Part shown: one piece after another, positions 10,903 to 25,579 of the stretch
How positions within the stretch are numbered: position 1 is the first letter of the stretch
Layout: each line of letters opens with the position of its first letter
DNA from: Acanthosepion lycidas
Taxonomy: Eukaryota; Mollusca; Cephalopoda; Sepiida; Sepiidae
Length of the DNA stretch: 64,000 nucleotides
Reading direction: 5' to 3'
NCBI GenBank assembly: GCA_963932145.1
Contig: OZ010577.1
Coordinates: 14,857,889-14,921,888 of the forward strand
Program-made: the position numbers and the translations under genes
The notes under the pieces: generated by a model
Told to the model about the DNA's origin: nothing
Databases searched by the model: none
Seen by the model: only the letters and a program-made list of their open reading frames with translations

Positions 10903-13900
10903 GTGAGCGTAGCATGCAAAGGTTACGACTCACGTAACAGGGATTTCCTTGAAAAACTGTGTGGACGCAAAATGGGTGATCGCTGTATGTTTCTCTCCTG
11001 CCGTGCGTTCTATTTACCTTTACATTCTTTCATTTCACTTTATGAACAGTCAAGAGCCTCCTCTAAAACCGGCTTACAATTATTTTTCATTCGAACTCAT
11101 ACAGTGAGCGTAGCACGCAAAGGTTACGACTCACGTAACAGGGATTTCCTTGAAAAACTGTGTGGACGCAAAGTGGGTGATCGCTGTATGTTTCACTCCT
11201 GCCGTGCGTTCAATTTACCTTTACATTCTTTCATTTCACTTCATGAACAGGCAAGAGCCTCTTCTAAAACGGGCCTACAATTATTTTTCATTCGAACTCA
11301 TACAGTGAGCGTAGCATGCAAAGGTTACGACTCACGTAACAGGGATTTCCTTGAAAAACTGTGTGGACGCAAAGTGGGTGATCGCTGTATGTTTCTCTCC
11401 TGCCGTGCGTTCTATTTACCTTTACATTCTTTCATTTCACTTTATGAACAGGCAAGAGCCTCCTCTAAAACCGGCTTACAAGTATTTTTCATTCGAACTC
11501 ATACAGTGAGCGTAGCATGCAAAGGTTACGACTCACGTAACAGGGATTTCCTTGAAAAACTGTGTGGACGCAAAATGGGTGATCGCTGTATGTTTCTCTC
11601 CTACCGTGCGTTCTATTTACCTTTACATTCTTTCATTTCACTTTATGAACAGGCAAGAGCCTCCTCTAAAACCGGCTTACAATTATTTTTCATTCGAACT
11701 CATACACTGAGCGTAGCATGCAAAGGATACTATTCATATAACAGGGATTTCCTTGAAAAACTCTGTGGACGCAAAATGGGTGATCGCTGTATGTTTCTCT
11801 CCTGCCGTGCGTTCTATTTACCTTTACATTCTTTCATTTAACTTTATGAACAGGCAAGAGCCTCCTCTAAAACCGGCTTACAATTATTTTTCATTCGAAC
11901 TCATATAGAGAGCGTAGCATGCAAAGGTTACGACTCACGTAACAGGGATTTCCTTGAAAAACTGTGTGGACGCAAAATGGGTGATCGCTGTATGTTTCTC
12001 TCCTGCCGTGCGTTCTATTTACCTTTACATTCTTTCATTTCACTTTATGAACAGGCAAGAGCCTCCACTAAAACCGGCTTACAATTATTTTTCATTCGAA
12101 CTCATACAGTGAGCGTAGCATGCAAAGGTTACGACTCACGTAACAGGGATTTACTTGAAAAACTGTGTGGACGCAAAGTGGGTGATCGCTGTATGTTTCT
12201 CTCCTGCCGTGCGTTCTATTTACCTTTACATTCTTTCATTTCACTTTATGAACAGGCAAGAGCCTCCCTAAAACCGTCTTACAATTATTTTTCATTCGAA
12301 CTCATACACTGAGCGTAGCATGCAAAGGATACTATTCATATAACAGGGATTTCCTTGAAAAACTGTGTGGACGCAAAGTGGGTGATCGCTGAATGTTTCT
12401 CTCCTGCCGTGCGTTCTATTTACCTTTACATTCTTTCATTTAACTTTATGAACAGGCAAGAGCCTCCTCTAAAACCGGCTTACAATTATTTTTCATTCGA
12501 ACTCATACACTGAGCGTAGCATGCAAAGGTTACGACTCACGTAACAGGGATTTCCTTGAAAAACTGTGTCGACGCAAAATGGGTGATCGCTGTATGTTTC
12601 TCTCCTGCCGTGCGTTCTATTTACCTTTACATTCTTTCATTTCATTTTATGAAAAGGCAAGAGCATCCTCTAAAAGCTGCTAACAATTATTTTTCATTCG
12701 AACTCATACAGTGAGCGTAGCATGCGAAGGTTACGACTCACGTAACAGGGATTTCCTTGAAAAAATATGTGGAGGCAAAATGGGTGATCGCTGTATGTTT
12801 CTCTCCTACCGTGCGTACCATTTACCTTTACATTCTTTCATTTCACTTTATGAACAGGCGAGAGCCTCCTTTAAAACCGGCTTACAATTATTTTTCATTC
12901 GAACTCATACAGTGAGCGTAGCATGCAAAGGTTACGACTCACGTAACAGGGATTTCCTTGAAAAACTGTGTGGACGCAAAATGGGTGATCGCTGTATGTT
13001 TCTCTCCTGCCGTGCGTTCTATTTACCTTTACATTCTTTCATTTCACTTTATGAACAGGCAAGAGCCTCCTCTAAAACCGGCTTACAATTATTTTTCATT
13101 CGAACTCATACACTGAGCGTAGCATGCAAAGGATACTATTCATATAACAGGGATTTCCTTGAAAAGCTGTGTGGACGCAAAGTGGGGGATCGCTGTATGT
13201 TTCTCTCCTGCCGTGCGTTCTATTTACCTTTACATTCTTTCATTTCACTTTATGAACAGGCAAGAGCCTCCTCTAAAACCGGCTTACAATTAACCTTTCA
13301 TTTGAACTCATACAGTGAGCGTAGCATGCAAAGGTTACGACTCACGTAACAGGGATTTACTTGAAAAAATGTGTGGACGCAAAGTGGGTGATCGCTGTAT
13401 GTTTCTCTCCTGCCGTGCGTTCTATTTACCTTTACATTCTTTCATTTAACTTTATGAACAGGCAAGAGCCTCCTCTAAAACCGGCTTACAATTATTTTTC
13501 ATTCGAACTCATACAGTGAGCGTAGCATGCAAAGGTTACGACTCACGTAACAGGGATTTCCTTGAAAAACTGTGTGGACGCAAAATGGGTGATCGCTGTA
13601 TGTTTCTCTCCTGCCGTGCGTTCTATTTACCTTTACATTCTTTCATTTCACTTTATGAACAGGCAAGAGCCTCCACTAAAACCGGCTTACAATTATTTTT
13701 CATTCGAACTCATACAGTGAGCGTAGCATGCAAAGGTTACGACTCACGTAACAGGGATTTACTTGAAAAACTGTGTGGACGCAAAGTGGGTGATCGCTGT
13801 ATGTTTCTCTCTTGCCGTGCGTTCTATTTACCTTTACATTCTTTCATTTAACTTTATGAACAGGCAAGAGCCTCCTCTAAAACCGTCTTACAATTATTTT

Positions 13901-16900
13901 TCATTCGAACTCATACACTTAGCGTAGCATGCAAAGGATACTATTCATATAACAGGGATTTCCTTGAAAAACTGTGTGGACGCAAAATGGGTGATCGCTG
14001 AATGTTTCTCTCCTGCCGTGCGTTCTATTTACCTTTACATTCTTTCATTTCACTTTATGAACAGGCAAGAGCCTCCTCTAAAACCGGCTTACAATTATTT
14101 TTCATTCGTATCCATACAGTGAGCGTAGCATGCAAAGGTTACGACTCACGTAACAGGGATTTCCTTGAAAAATTGTGTGGACGCAAAATGGGTGATCGCT
14201 GTATGTTTCTCTCCTGCCGTGCGTTCTATTTACCTTTACATTCTTTCATTTCACTTTATGAACCTGGCAAGAGGCTCCTCTAAACCCGGCTTACAATTAT
14301 TTTTCATTCGAACTCATACAGTGAGCGTAGCATGCAAAGGTTACGACTCACGTAACAAGGATTTCCTTGAAAAACTGTGTGGACGCAAAATGTGTGATCG
14401 CTGTATGTTTCTCTCCTGCCGTGCGTTCTATTGACCTTTACATTCTTTCATTTCACTTTATGAACAGGCAAGAGCCTCCTCTAAAATCGGCTTACAATTA
14501 TTTTTCATTCGAACTCATACAGTGAGCGTAGCATGCAAAGGATACTATTCATATAACAGGGATTTCCTTGAAAAACGGTGTGGACCCAAAATGGGTGATC
14601 GCTGTATGTTTCTCTCCTGCCGTGCGTTCTATTTACCTTTTCATTCTTTCATTTAACTTTATGAACAGGCAAGAGGCTCCTCTAAAAGCTGCTTACAATT
14701 ATTTTTCATTCGAACTCATACAGTGAGCGTAGCATGCAACGGTTACGACTCACGTAACAGGGATTTCCTTGAAAAACTGTGTGGACGCAAAATGAGTGAT
14801 CGCTGTATGTTTCTCTCCTGCCGTGCGTTCTATTTACCTTTACATTCTTTCATTTAACTTTATGAACAGGCAAGAGCCTCCTCTAAAACCGGCTTACAAT
14901 TATTTTTCCTTCGAACTCATACAGTGAGCGTAGCATGCAAAGGTTACGACTCACGTAACAGGGATTTCCTTGAAAAACTGTGTGGACGCAAAATGGGTGA
15001 TCGCTGTATGTTTCTCTCCTGCCGTGCGTTCTATTTACCTTTACATTCTTTCATTTCACTTCATGAACAGGCAAGAGCCTCCCCTAAAACCGGCTTACAA
15101 TTATTTTTCATTCGAACTCATGCAGTGAGCGTGGCATGCAAAGGTTACGACTCACGTAACAGGGATTTACTTGAAAAACTGTGTGGACGCAAAGTGGGTG
15201 ATCGCTGTATGTTTCTCTCCTGCCGTGCGTTCTATTTACCTTTACAATCTTTCATTTCACTTTATGAACAGGCTAGAGCCTCCTCTAAAACCGTCTTACA
15301 ATTATTTTTCATTCGAACTCATACAGTGAGCGTAGCATGCAAAGGTTACGACTCACGTAACAGGGATTTCCTTGAAAAACTGTGTGGACGCAAAATGGGT
15401 GATCGCTGTATGTTTCTCTCCTGCCGTGCGTTCTATTTACCTTTACATTCTTTCATTTAACTTTATGAACAGGCAAGAGCCTCCTCTGAAACCGGCTTAC
15501 AATTATTTTTCATTCGAACTCATACAGTGAGCGTAGCATGCAAAGGTTACGACTCACGTAACAGGGATTTCCTTGAAAAACTGTGTGGACGCAAAATGGG
15601 TGATCGCTGTATGTTTCTCTCCTGCCGTGCGTTCTATTTACCTTTACATTCTTTCATTTCACTTTATGGACAGGCAAGAGCCTCCTCTAAAACCGGCTTG
15701 CAATTATTTTTCATTCGAACTCTTACACTGAGCGTAGCATGCAAAGGATACTATTCATATAACAGGGATTTCCTTGAAAAACTGTGTGGACGCAAAGTGG
15801 GTGATCGCTGTATGTTTCTCTCCTGACGTGCGTTCTATTTACCTTTACATTCTTTCATTTAACTTTATGAACAGGCAAGAGCCTCCACTAAACCCGGCTT
15901 ACAATTATTTTTCATTCGAACTCATACACTAAGCGTAGCATGCAAAGGATACTATTCATATAACAGGGATTTCCTTGAAAAACTGTGTGGACGCAAAGTG
16001 GGTGATCGCTGTATGTTTCTCTCCTGCCGTGCGTTCTATTTACCTTTACATTCTTTCATTTAACTTTATGAACAGGCAAGAGCCTCCTCTAAAACCGGCT
16101 TACAATTATTTTTCATTCGAACTCATACAGTGAGCGTAGCATGCAAAGGTCACGACTCACGTAACAGGGATTTCCTTGAAAAACTGTGTGGACACAAAAT
16201 GGGTGATCGCTGTATGTTTCTCTCCTACCGTGCGTTCTATTTACCTTTACATTCTTTCATTTCACTTTATGAACAGGCAAGGGCCTCCTCTAAAACCGGC
16301 TTACAATTATTTTTCATTCGAACTCATAGAGTGAGCGTAGCATGCGAAGGTTACGACTCACGTAACAGGGATTTCCTTGAAAAACTCTGTGGACGCAAAG
16401 TGGGTGATCGCTGTATGTTTCTCTCCTGCCATGCGTTCTATTTACCTTTACATTCTTTCATTTCACTTTATGAACAGGCAAGAGCCTCCTCTAAAACCGG
16501 CTTACAAGTATTTTTCATTCGAACTCATACAGTGAGCGTAGCATGCAAAGGTTACGACTCACGTAACAGGGATTTCCTTGAAAAACTGTGTGGACGCAAA
16601 ATGGGTGATCGCTGTATGTTTCTCTCCTACCGTGCGTTCTATTTACCTTTACATTCTTTCATTTCACTTTATGAACAGGCAAGAGCCTCCTCTAAAACCG
16701 GCTTACAATTATTTTTCATTCGAACTCATACACTGAGCGTAGCATGCAAAGGTTACGGCTCACGTAACAGGGATTTCCTTGAAAAACTGTGTGGACGCAA
16801 AATGGGTGATCGCTGTATGTTTCTCTCCTGCCGTGCGTTCTATTTACCTTTACATTCTTTCATTTCACTTTATGAACAGGCAAGAGCCTCCACTAAAACC

Positions 16901-19900
16901 TGCTTAAAATTATTTTTCATTTGAACTCATACAGTGAGCGTAGCATGCAAAGGTTACGACTCACGTAACAGGGATTTCCTTGAAAAACTGTGTGGACGCA
17001 AAATGGGTGATCGCTGTATGTTTCTCTCCTACCGTGCGTTCTATTTACCTTTACATTCTTTCATTTCACTTTATGAACAGGCAAGAGCCTCCTCTAAAAC
17101 CGGCTTACAATTATTTTTCATTCGAACTCATACAGTGAGCGTAGCATGCAAAGGTTACGACTCACGTAACAGGGATTTCCTTGAAAAACTGTGTGGACGC
17201 AAAGTGTGTGATCGCTGTATGTTTCTCTCCTGCCGTGCGTTCTATTTACCTTTACATTCTTTCATTTCACTTCATGAACAGGCAAGAGCCTCCTCTAAAA
17301 CCGGCTTACAATTATTTTTCATTCGAACTCATACAGTGAGCGTAGCATGCAAAGGTTACGACTCACGTAACAGGGATTTCCTTGAAAAACTGTGTGGACG
17401 CAAAATGGGTGATCGCTGTATGTTTCTCTCCTACCGTGCGTTCTATTTACCTTTACATTCTTTCATTTCACTTTATGAACAGGCAAGGGCCTCCTCTAAA
17501 ACCTGCTTATAATTATTTTTCATTCGAACTCATACAGTGAGCGTAGCATGCAAAGGATACTATACATATAACAGGGATTTCCTTGAAAAACTGTGTGGAC
17601 GCAAAATGGGTGATCGCTGTATGTTTCTCTCCTGCCGTGCGTTCTATTTACCTTTACATTCTTTCATTTCACTTTATGGACAGGCAAGAGGCTCCTCTAA
17701 AAGCTGCTTACAATTATTTTTCATTCGAACTCATACAGTGAGCGTAGCATGCAAAGGTTACGACTCACGTAACAAGGATTTCCTTGAAAAACTGTGTGGA
17801 CGCAAAATGTGTGATCGCTGTATGTTTCTCTCCTGCCGTGCGTTCTATTTACCTTTACATTCTTTCATTTCACTTTATGAACAGGCAAGGGTCTCCTCTA
17901 AAACCGGCTTACAATTATTTTTAATTCGAACTCATACAGTGAGCGTAGCATGCAAAGGATACTATTAATATAACAGGGATTTCCTTCAAAAACTGTGTGG
18001 ACGCAAAGTGGGTGATCGCTGTATGTTTCTCTCCTGCCGTGCGTTCTATTTACCTTTACATTCTTTCATTTCACTTTATGAACAGGCAAGAGCCTCCTCT
18101 AAAACCGGCTTACAATTAACCTTTCATTTGAACTCATACAGTGAGCGTAGCATGCAAAGGTTACGACTCACGTAACAGGGATTTACTTGAAAAAATGTGT
18201 GGACGCAAAGTGGGTGATCGCTGTATGTTTCTCTCCTGCCGTGCGTTCTATTTACCTTTACATTCTTTAATTTAACTTTATGAACAGGCAAGGGCCTCCT
18301 CTAAAACCGGCTTACAATTATTTTTCATTCGAACTCATACAGTGAGCGTAGCATGCAACGGTTACGACTCACGTAACAGGGATTTCCTTGAAAAAATGTG
18401 TGGACGCAAAATGGGTGATCGCTGTATGTTTTTCTCCTGCCGTGCGTTATATTTACCTTTACATTCTTTCATTTCACTTTATGAACAGGCAAGAGCCTCC
18501 TCTAAAACCGGCTTACAATTATTTTTCATTCGAACTCATACACTGAGCGTAGCATGCAAAGGATACTATTCATATAACAGGGATTTCCTTGAAAAACTGT
18601 GTGGACGCAAAGTGGGTGATCGCTGTATGTTTCTCTCCTGCCGTGCGTTCTATTTACCTTTACATTCTTTCATTTAACTTTATGAACAGGCAAGAGCCTC
18701 CTCTAAAACCGGCTTACAATTATTTTTCATTCGAACTCATACAGTGAGCGTAGCATGCAAAGGTTACGACTCACGTAACAGGGATTTCCTTGAAAAACTG
18801 TGTGGACGCAAAATGGGTGATCGCTGTATGTTTCTCTCATGCCGTGCGTTCTATTTACCTTTACATTCTTTCATTTCACTTCATGAACAGGCAAGAGCCT
18901 CCACTAAAACCGGCTTACAATTATTTTTCATTCGAACTCATACAGTGAGCGTAGCATGCAAAGGTTACGACTCACGTAACAGGGATTTCCTTGAAAAACT
19001 GTGTGGACGCAAAATGGGTGATCGCTGTATGTTTCTCTCCTGCCGTGCGTTCTATTTACCTTTACATTCTTTCATTTAACTTTATGAAAAGGCAAGAGCC
19101 TCCTCTGAAACCGGCTTACAATTATTTTTCATTCGAACTCATACAGTGAGCGTAGCATGCAAAGGTTACGACTCACGTAACAGGGATTTCCTTGAAAAAC
19201 TGTGTGGACGCAAAATGGGTGATCGCTGTATGTTTCTCTCCTGCCGTGCGTTCTATTTACCTTTACATTCTTTCATTTCACTTTATGAACAGGCAAGAGC
19301 CTCCTCTAAAACCGGCTTGCAATTATTTTTCATTCGAAGTCATACACTGAGCGTAGCATGCAAAGGATACTATTCATATAACAGGGATTTCCTTGAAAAA
19401 CTGTGTGGACGCAAAGTGGGTGATCGCTGTATGTTTCTCTCCTGACGTGCGTTCTATTTACCTTTACATTCTTTCATTTCACTTTATGAACAGTAAAGAG
19501 CCTCCTCTAAAACCGGCTTACAATTATTTTTCATTCGAACTCATACAGTGAGCGTAGCGCGCAAAGGTTACGACTCACGTAACAGGGATTTCCTTGAAAA
19601 ACTGTGTGGACGCAAAGTGGGTGATCGCTGTATGTTTCTCTCCTGCCGTGCGTTCTATTTACCTTTACATTCTTTCATTTCACTTTATGAACAGGCAAGG
19701 GCCTCCTCTAAAACCGGCTTACAATTATTTTTCATTCGAACTCATACAGTGAGCGTAGCATGCGAAGGTTACGACTCACGTAACAGGGATTTCCTTGAAA
19801 AACTGTGTGGACGCAAAGTGGGTGATCGCTGTATTTTTCTCTCCTGCCGTGCGTTCTATTTACCTTTACATTCTTTCATTTCACTTTATGAACAGGAAAG

Positions 19901-20150
19901 AGCCTCCTCTAAAAGCTGCTTACAATTATTTTTCATTCGAACTCATACAGTGAGAGTAGCATGCAAAGGTTACGACTCACGTAACAGGGATTTCCTTGAA
20001 AAACTGTGTGGACGCAAAATGGGTGATCGCTGTATGTTTCTCTCCTGCCGTGCGTTCTATTTACCTTTACATTCTTTCATTTCACTTTATGAACAGTAAA
20101 GAGCCTCCTCTAAAACTGTCTTATAATTATTTTTCATTCGAACTCATACA
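10903..20150 (+). repeat. Mixed region with short shared cassettes
   Basis: Forty-six units with several local or distant matches but no continuous HOR. Units 11908-12509 match 13516-14118 at an eight-unit offset: a CCACT unit, a TTACTT unit ending AAAACCGTC, then a Y-box unit with GCTGAATG. Units 11305-11506 and 16331-16532 share CAAGTATTT followed by a TAC unit. Units 14321 and 17738 share AACAAGGAT with AAAATGTGTG. Units 15326-15927 and 18945-19547 share an S-box, S-box, Y-box cassette ending in TCCTGACG. A 1-bp insertion gives GAACCTGGC near 14265. The first two units of the +1 insertion lineage lie at 13113 and 17939. Confidence 0.7.
13287..13303 (+). repeat. +1 insertion marker AATTAAC, first of ten copies
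   Basis: Where other units read CAATTATTTTTCATTCG, this lineage reads CAATTAACCTTTCATTTG or CAATTAACTTTTCATTCG, one base longer. Ten units carry it, near 13290, 18117, 22137, 24952, 27163, 30178, 32188, 32792, 35811 and 38817, and none lies outside that span. The CCTTTCATTTG form fills 13-27 kb and the CTTTTCATTCG form fills 30-39 kb, with no mixing. In most cases the next unit is a TTACTT unit with AAAAAATGTGTGG. The marker shifts the reading frame, so it also ends or redirects the long open frames. Confidence 0.85.
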
Positions 20151-23100
20151 GTGAGCGTAGCATGCAAAGGTTACGACTCACGTAACAGGGATATCCTTGA
20201 AAAACTGTGTGGACGCAAAATGGGTGATCGCTGTATGTTTCTCTCCTGCCGTGCGTTCTATTTACCTTTACATTCTTTCATTTCACTTTATGAACAGGCA
20301 AGAGTCTCCTCTAAAACCGGCTTACAATTATTTTTCATTCGAACTCATACAGTGAGCGTAGCATGCAAAGGTTACGACTCACGTAACAGGGATTTCCTTG
20401 AAAAACTGTGTGGACGCAAAATGGGTGATCGCTGTATGTTTCTCTCCTACCGTGCGTTCTATTTACCTTTACATTCTTTCATTTCACTTTATGAACAGGC
20501 AAGGGCCTCCTCTAAAACCTGCTTACAATTATTTTTCATTCGAACTCATACAGTGAGCGTAGCATGCAAAGGATACTATTCATATAACAGGGATTTCCTT
20601 GAAAAACTGTGTGGACGCAAAATGGGTGATCGCTGAATATTTCTCTCCTACCGAGCGTTCTATTTACCTTTACATTCTTTCATTTCACTTTATGAACAGG
20701 CAAGGGCCTCCTCTAAAACCGGCTTACAATTATTTTTCATTCGAACTCATACAGTGAGCGTAGCATGCAAAGGTTACGACTCAAGTAACAGGGATTTCCT
20801 AGAAAAACTGTGTCGACGCAAAGTGGGTGATCGCTGTATGTTTCTCTCCTGCCGTGCGTTCTATTTACCTTTACATTCTTTCATTTAACTTTATGAACAG
20901 GCAAGAGCCTCCTCTGAAAGCTGCTTACAATTATTTTTCATTCGAACTCATACAGTGAGCGTAGCATGCAAAGGTTACGACTCACGTAACAGGGATTTCC
21001 TTGAAAAACTGTGTGGACGCAAAATGGGTGATCGTTGTATGTTTCTCTCCTGCCGTGCGTTCTATTTACCTTTACATTCTTTCATTTCACTTTATGAACA
21101 GGCAAGAGCCTCCTCTAAAACCGGCTTACAATTATTTTTCATTCGAACTCATACAGTGAGCGTAGCATCCAAAGGTTACGACTCACGTAACAGGGATTTC
21201 CTTGAAAAACTGTGTGGACGCAAAATGGGTGATCGCTGTATGTTTCTCTCCTGCCGTGCGTTCTATTTACCTTTACATTCTTTCATTTCACTTTATGAAC
21301 AGGCAAGAGCCTCCTCTAAAACCGGCTTACAATTATTTTTCATTCGAACTCATACACTGAGCGTAGCATGCAAAGGATACTATTCATATAACAGGGATTT
21401 CCTTGAAAAACTGTGTGGACGCAAAGTGGGTGATCGCTGTATGTTTCTCTCCTGCCGTGCGTTCTATTTACCTTTACATTCTTTCATTTAACTTTATGAA
21501 CAGGCAAGAGCCTCCTCTAAAACCGGCTTGCAATTATTTTTCATTCGAACTCATACACTGAGCGTAGCATGCAAAGGATACTATTCATATAACAGGGATT
21601 TCCTTGAAAAACTGTGTGGACGCAAAGTGGGTGATCGCTGTATGTTTCTCTCCTGTCGTGCGTTCTATTTACCTTTACATTCTTTCATTTAACTTTATGA
21701 ACATGTAAGAGCCTCCACTAAAACCGGCTTACAATTATTTTTAATTCGAACTCATACACTGAGCGTAGCATGCAAAGGATACTATTCATATAACAGGGAT
21801 TTCCTTGAAAAACTGTGTGGACGCAAAATGGGTGATCGCTGTATGTTTCTCTCCTGCCGTGCGTTCTATTTACCTTTACATTCTTTCATTTAACTTTATG
21901 AACAGGCAATAGCCTCCTCTAAAACCGGCTTGCAATTATTTTTCATTCGAACTCATACAGTGAGCGTAGCATGCAAAGGATACTATTCATATAACAGGGA
22001 TTTCCTTGAAAAACTGTGTGGACGCAAAGTGGGTGATCGCTGTATGTTTCTCTCCTGCCGTGCGTTCTATTTACCTTTACATTCTTTCATTTCACTTTAT
22101 GAACAGGCAAGAGCCTCCTCTAAAACCGGCTTACAATTAACCTTTCATTTGAACTCATACAGTGAGCGTAGCATGCAAAGGTTACGACTCACGTAACAGG
22201 GATTTACTTGAAAAAATGTGTGGACGCAAAGTGGGTGATCGCTGTATGTTTCTCTCCTGCCGTGCGTTCTATTTATCTTTACATTCTTTCATTTAACTTT
22301 ATGAACAGGCAAGGGCCTCCTCTAAAACCGGCTTACAATTATTTTTCATTCGAACTCATACAGTGAGCGTAGCATGCAAAGGTTACGACTCACGTAACAG
22401 GGATTTCCTTGAAAAAATGTGTGGACGCAAAATGGGTGATCGCTGTATCTTTCTCACCTGCCGTGCGTTCTATTTACCTTTACATTCTTTCATTTCACTT
22501 TATGAACAGGCAAGAGCCTCCTTTAAAACCGGCTTACAATTATTTTTCATTCGAACTCATACAGTGAGCGTAGCATGCAAAGGTTACGACTCACGTAACG
22601 GGGATTTCCTTCAAAAACTGTGTGGACGCAAAGTGGGTGATCGCTGTATGTTTCTCTCCTGCCGTGCGTTCTATTTACCTTTACATTCTTTCATTTCACT
22701 TTATGAACAGGCAAGAGCCTCCTCTAAAACCGTCTTATAATTATTTTTCATTCGAACTCATACAGTGAGCGTAGCATGCAAAGGTTACGACTCACGTAAC
22801 AGGGATATCCTTGAAAAACTGTGTGGACGCAAAATGGGTGATCGCTGTATGTTTCTCTCCTGCCGTGCGTTCTATTTACCTTTACATTCTTTCATTTCAC
22901 TTTATGAACAGGCAAGAGTCTCCTCTAAAACCGGCTTACAATTATTTTTCATTCGAACTCATACAGTGAGCGTAGCATGCAAAGGTTACGACTCACGTAA
23001 CAGGGATTTCCTTGAAAAACTGTGTGGACGCAAAATGGGTGATCGCTGTATGTTTCTCTCCTACCGTGCGTTCTATTTACCTTTACATTCTTTCATTTCA

Positions 23101-25579
23101 CTTTATGAACAGGCAAGGGACTCCTCTAAAACCTGCTTACAATTATTTTTCATTCGAACTCATACAGTGAGCGTAGCATGCAAAGGATACTATTCATATA
23201 ACAGGGATTTCCTTGAAAAACTGTGTGGACGCAAAATGGGTGATCGCTGAATATTTCTCTCCTACCGAGCGTTCTATTTACCTTTACATTCTTTCATTTC
23301 ACTTTATGAACAGGCAAGGGCCTCCTCTAAAACCGGCTTACAATTATTTTTCATTCGAACTCATACAGTGAGCGTAGCATGCAAAGGTTACGACTCAAGT
23401 AACAGGGATTTCCTAGAAAAACTGTGTCGACGCAAAGTGGGTGATCGCTGTATGTTTCTCTCCTGCCGTGCGTTCTATTTACCTTTACATTCTTTCATTT
23501 AACTTTATGAACAGGCAAGAGCCTCCTCTGAAAGCTGCTTACAATTATTTTTCATTCGAACTCATACAGTGAGCGTAGCATGCAAAGGTTACGACTCACG
23601 TAACAGGGATTTCCTTGAAAAACTGTGTGGACGCAAAATGGGTGATCGTTGTATGTTTCTCTCCTGCCGTGCGTTCTATTTACCTTTACATCATTTCATT
23701 TCACTTTATGAACAGGCAAGAGCCTCCTCTAAAACCGGCTTACAATTATTTTTCATTCGAACTCATACAGTGAGCGTAGCATCCAAAGGTTACGACTCAC
23801 GTAACAGGGATTTCCTTGAAAAACTGTGTGGACGCAAAATGGGTGATCGCTGTATGTTTCTCTCCTGCCGTGCGTTCTATTTACCTTTACATTCTTTCAT
23901 TTCACTTTATGAACAGGCAAGAGCCTCCTCTAAAACCGGCTTACAATTATTTTTCATTCGAACTCATACACTGAGCGTAGCATGCAAAGGATACTATTCA
24001 TATAACAGGGATTTCCTTGAAAAACTGTGTGGACGCAAAGTGGGTGATCGCTGTATGTTTCTCTCCTGCCGTGCGTTCTATTTACCTTTACATTCTTTCA
24101 TTTAACTTTATGAACAGGCAATAGCCTCCTCTAAAACCGGCTTGCAATTATTTTTCATTCGAACTCATACAGTGAGCGTAGCATGCAAAGGATACTATTC
24201 ATATAACAGGGATTTCCTTGAAAAACTGTGTGGACGCAAAGTGGGTGATCGCTGTATGTTTCTCTCCTGCCGTGCGTTCTATTTACCTTTACATTCTTTC
24301 ATTTCACTTTATGAACAGGCAAGAGCCTCCTCTAAAGCCGGCTTACAATTATTTTTCATTCGAACTCATACAGTGAGCGTAGCATGCTAAGGTTACGACT
24401 CACGTAACAGGGATTTCCTTGAAAAACTGTGTGGACGCAAAATGGGTGATCGCTGTATGTTTCTCTCCTGCCGTGCGTTCTATTTACCTTTACATTCTTT
24501 CATTTCACTTTATGAACAGTCAAGAGCCTCCTATAAAACCGGCTTACAATTATTTTTCATTCGAACTCATACAGTGAGCGTAGCGCGCAAAGGTTACGAC
24601 TCACGTAACAGGGATTTCCTTGAAAAACTGTGTGGACGCAAAGTGGGTGATCGCTGTATGTTTCTCTCCTGCCGTGCGTTCTATTTACCTTTACATTCTT
24701 TCATTTAACTTTATGAACAGGCAAGGGTCTCCTCTAAAACCGGCTTACAATTATTTTTCATTCGAACTCATACAGTGAGCGTAGCATGCAAAGGATACTA
24801 TTAATATAACAGGGATTTCCTTCAAAAACTGTGTGGACGCAAAGTGGGTGATCGCTGTATGTTTCTCTCCTGCCGTGCGTTCTATTTACCTTTACATTCT
24901 TTCATTTCACTTTATGAACAGGCAAGAGCCTCCTCTAAAACCGGCTTACAATTAACCTTTCATTTGAACTCATACAGTGAGCGTAGCATGCAAAGGTTAC
25001 GACTCACGTAACAGGGATTTACTTGAAAAAATGTGTGGACGCAAAGTGGGTGATCGCTGTATGTTTCTCTCCTGCCGTGCGTTCTATTTATCTTTACATT
25101 CTTTCATTTAACTTTATGAACAGGCAAGGGCCTCCTCTAAAACCGGCTTACAATTATTTTTCATTCGAACTCATACAGTGAGCGTAGCATGCAAAGGTTA
25201 CGACTCACGTAACAGGGATTTCCTTGAAAAAATGTGTGGACGCAAAATGGGTGATCGCTGTATCTTTCTCACCTGCCGTGCGTTCTATTTACCTTTACAT
25301 TCTTTCATTTCACTTTATGAACAGGCAAGAGCCTCCTTTAAAACCGGCTTACAATTATTTTTCATTCGAACTCATACAGTGAGCGTAGCATGCAAAGGTT
25401 ACGACTCACGTAACGGGGATTTCCTTCAAAAACTGTGTGGACGCAAAGTGGGTGATCGCTGTATGTTTCTCTCCTGCCGTGCGTTCTATTTACCTTTACA
25501 TTCTTTCATTTCACTTTATGAACAGGCAAGAGCCTCCTCTAAAACCGGCTTACAATTATTTTTCATTCGAACTCATACA
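20151..25579 (+). repeat. Thirteen- and fourteen-unit duplications
   Basis: Units 20151-21557 (seven units) recur at 22765-24171, 2614 bp on. Shared private marks in order are AGGGATATCC, AAAACCTGC, GCTGAATATTTC with CCGAGCG, TCAAGTAAC with TGTCGACGC, GATCGTTGTATG, and GCATCCAAAGG. Units 22162-22764 recur at 24977-25579, 2815 bp on, sharing TTTATCTTTAC, GTATCTTTCTCACC and CCTTCAAAA. The middle differs: the first round has three successive Y-box units (21558, 21759, 21960), the second has 24172-24775 with TGCTAAGG and GCGCGCAAAGG. The second round is therefore the first one rebuilt by loss and insertion of whole units. Confidence 0.85.
21357..21557 (+). repeat. Reference monomer, minority class (Y-box type)
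   Basis: A typical minority-class unit. It starts CTG instead of GTG, carries GATACTATTCATATAAC at unit positions 20-36, has GTG at codon 24, and reads TTTAAC instead of TTTCAC at codons 44-46, which puts a stop in the otherwise open frame. These features travel together in many of the roughly 85 Y-box units I counted by eye. The rest of the unit is nearly identical to the majority class, so the classes differ mainly in one box plus a few linked sites. Y-box units are absent before 2265, occur every two to four units through most of 3.6-54 kb, and become sparse after about 54 kb. Confidence 0.9.

Noticed and set aside
10300-11841. Open frames of 500 to 781 codons as protein-coding genes with 67-residue repeats
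   Set aside because: The frames start and end inside ordinary monomers, without flanking unique sequence. Neighbouring monomers in the same order carry stops and frameshifts, and differences are mostly non-silent. The 67-residue repeat matches no repeat-protein family I know (not TPR, ankyrin, LRR or zinc finger).
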